Source: JANWLD01 sp036276695 (lineage in GTDB: Bacteria; Patescibacteriota; Saccharimonadia; Saccharimonadales; 2-12-FULL-41-12). Taken from it: DNA of 39,458 nt. Shown piece after piece: positions 1 through 6,097 of the stretch. The DNA lies in NCBI GenBank assembly GCA_036276695.1, contig DASUOI010000024.1, positions 1 to 39,458 of the forward strand, in the 5' to 3' direction. Under the pieces are notes generated by a model. The model was given only the letters and a program-made list of their open reading frames with translations, did no database searches and was not told where the DNA came from. The position numbers and the translations under genes were made by a program. Within the stretch, counting starts at the first letter, position 1. Each line of letters begins with the position of its first letter.

Positions 1-1
1 T

Positions 2-583
2 TTTGCGCGGGGATATCTGGCTAGGTTGATATTCGGCGATGAGGCGCCCGTCATAGCTCTTATCCTAGGATTTTTTGCGGGAGCTATATTTTTTAGGACT
101 ATTTATACTTTAATTTCCCGCTGGTTTTATTCGCAAAAAGACACAAAAACTCCATTATTCGTTTCGATCTTCGCTATTGTTTTAAATATAGTGCTGGCTT
201 ATATACTTTCCCGGCCTTACAACTACGATATCGCCGGCTTGGCCATGGCGCAGTCAATAGTCGCTTTGGCTGAAGTGGTGGTTTTGTCGGCAATTATGGT
301 TAAAAGAGATAGTAAACTGTTGGATCCGGAGTTTTGGCGGGGAGTGTTTATGATTTTTTCAGTAACCGGGTTTAGTGTAGTTGCAGGCTATGCGATGGTG
401 CAGGTATTTCCTTTGGCTGCCGAAGACAGAGGCTTTATCCAGCTTGGAACTAAGTTCGTAGCGATTGCTGGAGTTACTTTAACCGTGCACTTCTTGATCT
501 CTCTTGTATTTGGTCTTGAAGAGGCCAAGTCTGCAGCAAGAAGACTCCACAAAATTGTTACGAAGCCGGTTCGCATACAATGA
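2..583 (+). CDS. murJ: Lipid II flippase MurJ (MviN family), C-terminal part
   Basis: The gene enters from the left edge, so only about the last 193 residues are present. The reading frame is open from base 2; the ATG at 26 is internal. MurJ is a MOP-superfamily membrane protein that flips lipid II, the peptidoglycan precursor, across the cytoplasmic membrane. The visible part has several hydrophobic helices, and the loop with RTIYTLISRWFYSQKDTKTP is typical of MviN/MurJ (transmembrane helix 9-10 region). It ends in a basic cytoplasmic tail. The TGA stop overlaps the ATG of lepA by 4 bases, suggesting co-translation. Other MOP flippases are possible, but the YSQKDTKTP loop favours MurJ. Confidence 0.85.
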   Translation, partial: FARGYLARLIFGDEAPVIALILGFFAGAIFFRTIYTLISRWFYSQKDTKTPLFVSIFAIVLNIVLAYILSRPYNYDIAGLAMAQSIVALAEVVVLSAIMVKRDSKLLDPEFWRGVFMIFSVTGFSVVAGYAMVQVFPLAAEDRGFIQLGTKFVAIAGVTLTVHFLISLVFGLEEAKSAARRLHKIVTKPVRIQ

Positions 584-1494
584 TACGCAACTTTTGTATT
601 ATTGCTCACATAGATCACGGGAAAAGCACCTTAGCCGACCGGTTGCTTGAGCTGACTAACACCGTTGAAAAACGACAGATGAAACAGCAGCTTCTAGACA
701 AGATGGATTTAGAGCGCGAAAAAGGAATTACCATCAAACTTGCCCCAGTCAGAATGAATTACCAGGGCCATCAATTAAATCTGATAGACACGCCGGGCCA
801 TGTGGACTTTTCCTATGAAGTTTCGCGCAGCTTGCAAGCCTGCGAAGGCGCATTATTGGTAGTCGATGCTACGCAGGGGGTTCAAGCGCAGACTTTAGCC
901 AATCTGTATTTGGCAATGGAAGCTGACCTAAAAATTATTCCAATCATCAACAAAATCGACTTACCGGCAGCTGACGTGGAAAAAGTAAGCAAAGAACTAA
1001 TAAGCCTTATTGATTGCAAAAAAGAGGACATTATAAAAATTTCTGCTAAAACTGGCGAAGGAGTCAAACAGGTCCTAGACGAAATAGTCGAAAATGTTCC
1101 TCCGCCTGCTGGCGAGAAAAACAGTCCGACGAAAGCTTTAATTTTTGATAGTTACTACGATGATTACAGAGGAGTAATTCTTTATATAAGAGTGATTGAC
1201 GGTAAGATATCTAAAAATTCGGATATAAAAATGATGGCAACGGCAGCATCCGGTCTAGCGCTTGAAATAGGCTATTTAAGCCCGGACATGAAGCCAGCCC
1301 AGTCTTTAGATGCCGGGGAAATAGGCTATGTCGTGACAAACTTGAAAACCACCAAGGACGCTCGCGTGGGCGATACTATAACTTTGACAAGCGACCAAGC
1401 TGAAGCTCCTTTGCCTGGCTATCGGGAGGTCTTGCCTTTTGTCTATGCCGGATTCTTTCCTGAGAGTAATGAACAATATCAGTACCTAAAATAA
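580..1494 (+). CDS. lepA: Elongation factor 4 (LepA), N-terminal part ended by an in-frame TAA
   Basis: LepA is a ribosome-associated translational GTPase. This part holds the G domain and domain II: G1 AHIDHGKST near residue 9, the switch I threonine in REKGITIK, G3 DTPGHVDFS, G4 NKID and G5 SAKTG, then the beta-barrel domain. The ATG overlaps the murJ stop (ATGA). Translation stops at TAA 1492-1494, just after YQYLK, but the same frame continues as LepA (AIEKLSLSDSALRF) directly after it. In E. coli LepA the equivalent place is FRDALGKL, so the stop replaces one acidic or basic residue; GAA or AAA to TAA would need one base change. The product as written would lack domains III, V and the LepA-specific C-terminal domain. 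It may be a real nonsense mutation, a sequencing error or a strain-specific pseudogene. Confidence 0.9.
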   Translation: MIRNFCIIAHIDHGKSTLADRLLELTNTVEKRQMKQQLLDKMDLEREKGITIKLAPVRMNYQGHQLNLIDTPGHVDFSYEVSRSLQACEGALLVVDATQGVQAQTLANLYLAMEADLKIIPIINKIDLPAADVEKVSKELISLIDCKKEDIIKISAKTGEGVKQVLDEIVENVPPPAGEKNSPTKALIFDSYYDDYRGVILYIRVIDGKISKNSDIKMMATAASGLALEIGYLSPDMKPAQSLDAGEIGYVVTNLKTTKDARVGDTITLTSDQAEAPLPGYREVLPFVYAGFFPESNEQYQYLK

Positions 1495-2349
1495 GCTATA
1501 GAAAAATTAAGCCTAAGCGACTCTGCCCTAAGGTTTGATCTGGAGAACTCCCCAGTACTCGGTTTTGGAGTGAGAATCGGCTTTTTGGGCCTGCTTCATA
1601 TGGATATAATCCGCGAACGCTTGGAACGCGAATATAACCTTGATCTGATAGTCACCAATCCAAGCACTGACTACCATGTGAAGCTGAATAACGGCGAGTC
1701 AATGGATATAAAAAGCGCAGCTGATTTACCTGACCCGGCTAAGATTGCCGAGATAGCCGAACCTTGGATAAAAGGCGAGATAGTAGTGCCTAAAGATTTT
1801 GTCGGCGGGGTGATACAGCTTATTTCCTCCAAGCGAGGCTTACAAAAAAATGTAAGCTATGTTGATGAACAGCTGGCTTTGGTCAGTTTTGATGCTCCTC
1901 TTGCAAATCTGCTTACCGATTTTTATGACCAGCTTAAAAGTGTTACCAGCGGGTTCGGCACTTTTAATTATGAGCTGGGAGATTATCGCGCCGGCGATTT
2001 AGTCCGGGTGGATTTTTACATTGCCGGGGAAATAGTGAGCGCGCTTTCAATCATGGTGCATAAGACTGAATCAGAGGCCCTAGGTCGCAGCGTGGTCGAA
2101 AAATTAAAAGAAGTTATTCCTCGGCAAAATTTCCAGGTGGCTTTGCAGGCAGCTATCGGCGGCCGTTTTATTGCTCGTGAAGATATAAAAGCTTACCGGA
2201 AAGACGTTACCGCAAAACTTTACGGCGGAGATGTGTCGCGCCGCAAAAAACTGCTGGCTAAGCAAAAAAAAGGCAAGGCCCGCGCGAAGCGTTTTGGCAA
2301 CGTAGACATACCGGCCGAGGCCTTCACGGTACTTTTAAAAAGAGATTAA
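1495..2349 (+). pseudogene. lepA: Elongation factor 4 (LepA), C-terminal part after the TAA
   Basis: This is the in-frame continuation of the preceding gene part, with no shift or gap in homology. It carries GFLGLLHMDIIRERLEREYN (EF-G/LepA domain III), the EF-G C-terminal-like domain with SKRGLQKN, and the LepA-specific C-terminal domain ending with YGGDVSRRKKLLAKQKKGKA and the IPAEAF tail. The conserved Tyr-Gly-Gly-Asp segment that reaches the tRNA in EF4 is intact. If translated separately, the first usable start would be GTG at 1570, which has no Shine-Dalgarno sequence and would drop 25 conserved residues. There is no further stop or frameshift downstream, so the damage is a single codon and probably recent, or an error. 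Confidence 0.8.
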
Positions 2350-2381
2350 ACTTTTGCCAGGGGAATCATTAAGCGTTAAAG

Positions 2382-2387
2382 TATCAT
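2382..2387 (+). promoter_or_regulatory. -10 box (TATCAT) directly before a leaderless gene
   Basis: TATCAT ends 6 bases before the ATG at 2394. There is no Shine-Dalgarno sequence in between. A start site about 7 bases downstream of the hexamer would coincide with the ATG. Confidence 0.4.
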
Positions 2388-2393
2388 TGAACC

Positions 2394-2690
2394 ATGACAG
2401 ATGAAAAAATAAATAAAAAAGACTATAAGAAGATTTCCAAAACCCAGATAGAACATTTAAGCAAAAGGCAGGAAAGAATCCTGGCCCTGCTAAAAGAAGA
2501 GCGTACTCTAGCCCAGCAGAAGTTTCCTTTGCCGCATGCTCTTTTGGCTACGTTTGGGCTGGTCTGTGTCTTTGCCGGATTCTATAAAATAATCGATGAA
2601 ATTGATTTGCTGAGGAATAATCCCATCGGTTTGATAGTAGTAGGGGTTATTATCCTAGTCATTACAGGCGCTGCTTATAAAAAGCTTTAG
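2394..2690 (+). CDS. Small membrane protein of unknown function (98 aa)
   Basis: I do not recognise a family. The first about 50 residues are strongly charged, Lys/Glu/Gln rich and probably helical (KINKKDYKKISKTQIEHLSK). Two hydrophobic helices follow, around residues 50-66 and 78-95, joined by a short acidic linker (IDEIDLLRNN), and the protein ends AYKKL. The likely topology is a cytoplasmic N-terminus with a helical hairpin in the membrane. It starts at ATG 2394 right after a -10-like box. It lies between lepA and the guanylate kinase-like gene, with only 24 bases to the latter's start codon, which has its own -10 box. Confidence 0.7.
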   Translation: MTDEKINKKDYKKISKTQIEHLSKRQERILALLKEERTLAQQKFPLPHALLATFGLVCVFAGFYKIIDEIDLLRNNPIGLIVVGVIILVITGAAYKKL

Positions 2691-2700
2691 TGTCCTGTGT

Positions 2701-2706
2701 TATAGT
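2701..2706 (+). promoter_or_regulatory. Extended -10 box (TGTTATAGT) of the guanylate kinase-like gene
   Basis: TATAGT with an upstream TG forms an extended -10 element. It ends 8 bases before ATG 2715, so the transcript would begin close to the ATG. This favours ATG 2715 over the in-frame TTG at 2709. Confidence 0.45.
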
Positions 2707-2714
2707 TTTTGAAA

Positions 2715-3428
2715 ATGGACAAAGAGCTCATAAGTTTACTGGATTCATATAAAATGCCGGACTCCGCTGTTGAGTTGCTTCAAAAAGCCAGAGTAGCTTT
2801 TGTGGTTGGCGTTTCCGGCGCGGGTAAGAATACAATTTTAAAGGAGCTTTTAAAAACCGGGAAATACAGGCTTATTATTTCGCACACTACTCGTCGCCCC
2901 AGGGAGAATCACGGTGTTCTTGAGCTGGACGGACAGGACTATCATTTTATCGACCAGAATATCGCTGGTAGTATGCTCAAGAACAATGAATTTATTGAAG
3001 CAAAAATATATAGCGAAAACGTTTATGGAACCAGCTTGGAGGAGGTCGAGAAAGCCTACGCGGAAGGCAAGATCGCTATTTCTGACATTGAAGTTCAAGG
3101 GGTCTCAGAGTATATGAAAATATCTTCATTCGTAACGCCGGTTTTTATTCTACCGCCAGATTTTGATACATGGCAAAAAAGGCTGAGAGTACGATATGCC
3201 GGCAAACAGCCCGATGAATCAGATATGAGAAAGCGTATGGAGACTGCGAAGAAAGAATTGGAAGAAGCTTTAAGTAAAGACTATTTCGAATTTGTCATTA
3301 ATGATGAGCTTTCCCGGGCGGTAGCCGCCGTTGATGAAATAGCGCACGGCAAGTTGTCTGCTGAAAAAAATGACCAAGCTCGGATAGTAGCTAAAAATTT
3401 ATTGAACCGACTTTCTCAGCACTCTTGA
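2715..3428 (+). CDS. gmk: Guanylate kinase-like protein
   Basis: Guanylate kinase phosphorylates GMP/dGMP to GDP/dGDP with ATP. The P-loop is GVSGAGKNT near residues 32-40 (family usual GPSGVGKGT). The GMP-binding segment SHTTRRPRENHG...DGQDYHFI, the FIEAKIYSENVYGTS stretch and DIEVQG (family DIDVQG) are all present, as is a lid-like basic segment KRLRVRYAGKQPDESDMRKR. At about 237 residues it is some 35 longer than usual, with a C-terminal helical extension. The start is set by the -10 box 8 bases upstream. The 3' end overlaps the hrcA CIRCE operator: the TGA stop sits in the CIRCE spacer. It could act on another nucleotide, but the GMP-site residues look normal. Confidence 0.8.
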   Translation: MDKELISLLDSYKMPDSAVELLQKARVAFVVGVSGAGKNTILKELLKTGKYRLIISHTTRRPRENHGVLELDGQDYHFIDQNIAGSMLKNNEFIEAKIYSENVYGTSLEEVEKAYAEGKIAISDIEVQGVSEYMKISSFVTPVFILPPDFDTWQKRLRVRYAGKQPDESDMRKRMETAKKELEEALSKDYFEFVINDELSRAVAAVDEIAHGKLSAEKNDQARIVAKNLLNRLSQHS

Positions 3429-3454
3429 CTAGAGAGTGCTAAATTAGTTATAAT
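3416..3454 (+). promoter_or_regulatory. CIRCE operator and sigma-70-type promoter of hrcA-grpE
   Basis: The inverted repeat has left arm TCAGCACTC (3416-3424), a 9-base spacer and right arm GAGTGCTAA (3434-3442). It matches the HrcA-binding CIRCE consensus with one mismatch in the left arm. A -35 box TTGACT (3425-3430) fills the spacer, and -10 TATAAT (3449-3454) follows at 18 bases. HrcA bound here would block RNA polymerase. The -10 box ends 10 bases before the hrcA ATG, leaving almost no leader. Confidence 0.9.
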
Positions 3455-3464
3455 CACATCAGTT

Positions 3465-4163
3465 ATGACCGATCGTCAAGTAGAGATTCTAAGAGCTATT
3501 GTCGAGCAATACGCCGAAGTAGCCAGCCCGGTTGGCAGCAGTTTGCTGGCAAAAGTTTTTAATGTTTCAAGCGCTACTGTACGTTCGGAAATGTCAGAGT
3601 TAGAGAAATTAGGCTATATATCACAGCCGCACACCAGTGCCGGCAGAATACCGACCGACAAAGGCTATCGTTATTACGTAAATCATATTTCAGAGACAAC
3701 TGCATCGACGCCGGAAACAAGAGCGGAAAAAGCCTTGACCTCACGTGTAAGCCATGCAGGCCTGCCTGAGCAGACAATCCGCAATGCCGTGGATACGCTT
3801 GTTGAATTGACCCATAACCTAGGCTTAGCAACAATAGGCAACCGCTTATATATGAGCGGCCTTTCTAATCTTTTCGGCCAGCCTGAATTCATGCATCCCG
3901 GCCAGGTCCAGGAAGTGGCCCGATTGCTTGATAACCTTGAACCGTGGCTGCATGAGGCGGCGCCGAACAAGGCATTGAGCGTTTTCATCGGTCAAGAAAA
4001 CCCAATAGGCAGGGGTGCTGGATGCAGTCTTATAATATCCAAGTTCAGAAGCCCTTATAGCGATAGAAGTTATGTGGGAGTACTGGGACCTACCAGGCAG
4101 AGCTATAAGAATACTATGCATTTGGTCCAGCACGCCGGCCGTTCACTGGAGGCTGTCTTATAG
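3465..4163 (+). CDS. hrcA: Heat-inducible transcription repressor HrcA, short form
   Basis: HrcA binds CIRCE and represses the chaperone genes until heat titrates its GroEL partner. The N-terminal winged helix is clear: RQVEILRAIVEQYAEVASPV, then SSATVRSEMSELEKLGYISQ and PHTSAGRIPTDKGYRYYV. The rest is the effector region, with FGQPEF, IGQENPI and a C-terminal GVLGPTRQSY typical of HrcA. At 232 residues it is about 100 shorter than common HrcA proteins; the central dimerisation/insert region is reduced while both ends are kept. It is autoregulated by the CIRCE just upstream and is followed after 3 bases by grpE. Confidence 0.92.
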   Translation: MTDRQVEILRAIVEQYAEVASPVGSSLLAKVFNVSSATVRSEMSELEKLGYISQPHTSAGRIPTDKGYRYYVNHISETTASTPETRAEKALTSRVSHAGLPEQTIRNAVDTLVELTHNLGLATIGNRLYMSGLSNLFGQPEFMHPGQVQEVARLLDNLEPWLHEAAPNKALSVFIGQENPIGRGAGCSLIISKFRSPYSDRSYVGVLGPTRQSYKNTMHLVQHAGRSLEAVL

Positions 4164-4166
4164 GCT

Positions 4167-4628
4167 ATGGCAAAAGCAAAGAAACCTACGATTAAAGATT
4201 TTGAGCAAAAAATAGGCGAGCTTACTGAAGCTTTGCAGCGTGAGCGAGCCGATGCGATTAATATAAGAAACCGACATGAACAAGAACTTGCAAATTTGCG
4301 TACCACCATTAAAGCCAGGGTAATAGAAGACCTTTTGCCGGTTATTGATAATTTTGAGCGTGCGCTATCGCATACGCCAAAAGACCTGCAGAACAATGAC
4401 TACGTAAAAGGCGTAAAAGGTATAGTTAGGCAGTTTGAGAAGACCCTTGAAGACGTAGGAGTACAAAAAATAAAGACAGTCGGAGAAAAATTTGACCCTA
4501 ACTTGCATGAAGCGGTCAGTACCGACGGCGAAGGCGACGACGAAATAGTCAGCGAAGAGCTTCAAGCCGGTTATATCCTAGGCGACGAGGTAATACGCCA
4601 CGCCATGGTCAAAGTAAAAAACAAATAA
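4167..4628 (+). CDS. grpE: Nucleotide exchange factor GrpE
   Basis: GrpE releases ADP from DnaK. The N-terminal half is a long charged coiled coil (KIGELTEALQRERADAINIR) that forms the dimer stalk. The family signature follows: VIEDLLPVIDNFERAL, then FEKTLEDVGVQKI, GEKFDPNLHEAV and the C-terminal beta wing with LQAGYILGDEVIRHAMVKV. At 153 residues it is a compact GrpE. It begins 3 bases after the hrcA stop, so it is in the same CIRCE-controlled transcript. Confidence 0.95.
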   Translation: MAKAKKPTIKDFEQKIGELTEALQRERADAINIRNRHEQELANLRTTIKARVIEDLLPVIDNFERALSHTPKDLQNNDYVKGVKGIVRQFEKTLEDVGVQKIKTVGEKFDPNLHEAVSTDGEGDDEIVSEELQAGYILGDEVIRHAMVKVKNK

Positions 4629-4636
4629 TTTTGCTT

Positions 4637-4666
4637 TTGTTTAAGCTATACCTTGTGTGATAGATT
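4637..4666 (+). promoter_or_regulatory. Promoter before the unknown 134-aa gene
   Basis: TTGTTT (4637-4642) and TAGATT (4661-4666) are 18 bases apart, and the -10 box ends 6 bases before ATG 4673. This predicts a leaderless start separate from the hrcA-grpE transcript. Confidence 0.4.
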
Positions 4667-4672
4667 TATACG

Positions 4673-5077
4673 ATGATTGAGATAGACAGACCGCAGGGAC
4701 CTGAAACATCTATTGATAGGGCTTTTTCTTATGGCATGGATATATGGGACAGGGTTAGAGGGGGTGAGTTTGAACCAAGAAGACCTTCTACCCGCAAATT
4801 AATTCAAGGAAATGTTGCCCGCCTGTTGGACGAGGAAGAAAGAAGCCAAGAGAACATAAGTTGGATAGTAGATGGAAGTAGATATGTCTCCGAATCTAGC
4901 GAAAGAACCGATTTGCTGAATAATTTCCTGCTTGAAATAGCCCTTGAACCGGAAGTATCTTTAGGCGAGCTTCGAGATATGGGCTATGGGCTGGATACCC
5001 CTAACGGAGATGAAACCGTGTATGCTGTAGCTCGTTTCCTGACGAAGGATATGCCAGCACCGTCGCCGGATTTATAA
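4673..5077 (+). CDS. Hypothetical protein (134 aa) in the heat-shock block
   Basis: No family is recognised. The protein is soluble-looking, acidic and Arg/Glu rich, with no membrane segment or signal peptide. It has probable helices around residues 40-60 (KLIQGNVARLLDEEERSQEN) and 75-105, and a Pro-rich tail (MPAPSPDL). It sits between grpE and an HD-domain gene inside what is normally a tight hrcA-grpE-dnaK order, and a promoter-like pair lies directly upstream. Its position gives the only hint of a role, either with the HD protein or in stress response. Confidence 0.65.
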   Translation: MIEIDRPQGPETSIDRAFSYGMDIWDRVRGGEFEPRRPSTRKLIQGNVARLLDEEERSQENISWIVDGSRYVSESSERTDLLNNFLLEIALEPEVSLGELRDMGYGLDTPNGDETVYAVARFLTKDMPAPSPDL

Positions 5078-5125
5078 TAAACCCGCTTTTGGTTAGCCGT
5101 TTAAATATTGTTACGCTTTAGAACT

Positions 5126-5752
5126 ATGGTAATGCCAGAGTATAGAGAAGAATTGCAAGGAAGGCTTGAACGCACGGGCGGGGCAGTTTTACTCGACAGT
5201 CTGGGCGAAGCCCTGCCTTACGAGAAAGAACATTGCGGCAGGGTCGGGGAACTGGCAATGCATGTGGTTGAAGAAACAGGAGGGCGGCCGGAGAGGATTT
5301 TAGAAGCTGGCTTTGCAGGATCGCTTCATGATGTCGGGAAGATTGATCCCAGGGTCCGGTTTCTCGTGGCCTTAGTTAGGGACTTGAGGCCTGAAGAAAG
5401 CCAAGAAGTAAATACGATACATACGACTTTGGGTGCGGCAAAGATAAAAGGCCTTGAAGTAGATGAAGAAGACAATAATCTTATAGAAGCTGCAGTCCGG
5501 GCAGCTTATTTTCATCACCACAAACCGCGGGACTTCTTGAACCTTTCCGGAGTACCCGATGTGAGTATGATCAGAGTCATACAAATAGTCGATAAATTTG
5601 ATGCCATGCAAGACGGAGACAGGCCGTATCATAGAGGTAATCCTCTTTCACCTGAAGAAGCTCTGTCCGACATAGAAGCACTCTTAAGAGATCAGATGGC
5701 TTTTGATAATCTAGCGGAGAGCACAGTAGGCGTCTTAAGGGCGATACCTTAG
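5126..5752 (+). CDS. HD-domain phosphohydrolase, HD-GYP-like without the GYP motif
   Basis: The protein carries metal-binding HD residues in order: H near residue 32 (EHCGRVGELA), SLHDVGKIDPR, HTTLGAAKI and HHHKPRDF, then a C-terminal IVDKFDAMQDGDRPYHRG and PEEAL. The last two are characteristic of HD-GYP cyclic-di-nucleotide phosphodiesterases, but the HHE-x-GYP signature is replaced by HHHKPRDF. It is therefore a divergent member whose substrate cannot be named. No sensor or receiver domain is attached. I prefer ATG 5126 because an extended -10-like TGTTACGCT (hexamer 5112-5117) ends 8 bases upstream; an in-frame TTG lies at 5108 and another ATG at 5132. Confidence 0.8.
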   Translation: MVMPEYREELQGRLERTGGAVLLDSLGEALPYEKEHCGRVGELAMHVVEETGGRPERILEAGFAGSLHDVGKIDPRVRFLVALVRDLRPEESQEVNTIHTTLGAAKIKGLEVDEEDNNLIEAAVRAAYFHHHKPRDFLNLSGVPDVSMIRVIQIVDKFDAMQDGDRPYHRGNPLSPEEALSDIEALLRDQMAFDNLAESTVGVLRAIP

Positions 5753-5764
5753 AAAAAACGAATG

Positions 5765-5846
5765 TTAGCACTCTTGACCGTGCCAAGACTACTAACTCCC
5801 AGAGTAGATTAGCAGTCTTGACATGAGAGTGCTAATTTATTACACT
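5765..5846 (+). promoter_or_regulatory. CIRCE operator, extra half-site and promoter of dnaK
   Basis: The main CIRCE has left arm TTAGCAGTC (5809-5817), a 9-base spacer and right arm GAGTGCTAA (5827-5835). The spacer holds the -35 box TTGACA (5818-5823), and -10 TACACT (5841-5846) follows at 17 bases. A second copy of the left arm plus TTGAC, with a perfect TTAGCACTC (5765-5773), lies 44 bases upstream. No -10 box is correctly spaced for that copy. Confidence 0.88.
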
Positions 5847-5852
5847 GGCAGT

Positions 5853-6097
5853 ATAGTCTTATGACTGCTAACTTACATTAATAACTTAAACTTTGTATGA
5901 GCACAGAAAGCTTTGGCTTCTCTCGGTTTTGCATAAAGATGCAATACCTTGGAAGTGCGAAGCACGGAGCGAAACGTATAAATGATACGTAGAGCGAGTA
6001 CTGTAGCAACTGACAAGGCAGGGCGCTTTAAGCACAGCTGGTAGCTGGCTTTGCCAGATAACAGAACTGTGTGATGCAAAGACGAGAGGAGAACAAA
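5853..6097 (+). ncRNA. Structured 5' leader of dnaK (about 245 nt)
   Basis: The region from 5753 to the dnaK start has no gene, and from the predicted start near 5853 it forms many helices. They are TTGCAT/ATGCAA (5929-5944, loop AAAG); GTGC-GAA-GCAC (5955-5965); ACGTAT/ATACGT with loop AAATG (5974-5990); an enclosing CCTTG/CAAGG pair (5947-5951 with 6014-6018); and CACAG/CTGTG (6033-6037 with 6067-6071) around CTGGC-TTT-GCCAG (6045-6057). The ribosome binding site follows at 6085-6092. The AAATG hairpin recurs before pilC. It may be a cis-regulatory or thermosensing leader, or a separate small RNA. Its function is not known. Confidence 0.5.

Noticed and set aside
1492..1494. Alternative genetic code
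   Set aside because: TAA and TGA end many intact genes here (for example yebC, pilN, dnaK), so a genome-wide reassignment is not supported.
580..2349. lepA split explained by a frameshift
   Set aside because: Both parts lie in the same frame and the codons between 1495 and 1569 encode normal LepA sequence, so only a stop codon is involved.
5774..5810. Second dnaK promoter from the upstream TTGACC
   Set aside because: The nearest -10-like box (TAGATT, 5805-5810) is 25 bases away, too far.
6071..6097. dnaK start at ATG 6071
   Set aside because: The extra nine residues are not Hsp70-like, and a strong binding site lies directly before GTG 6098.
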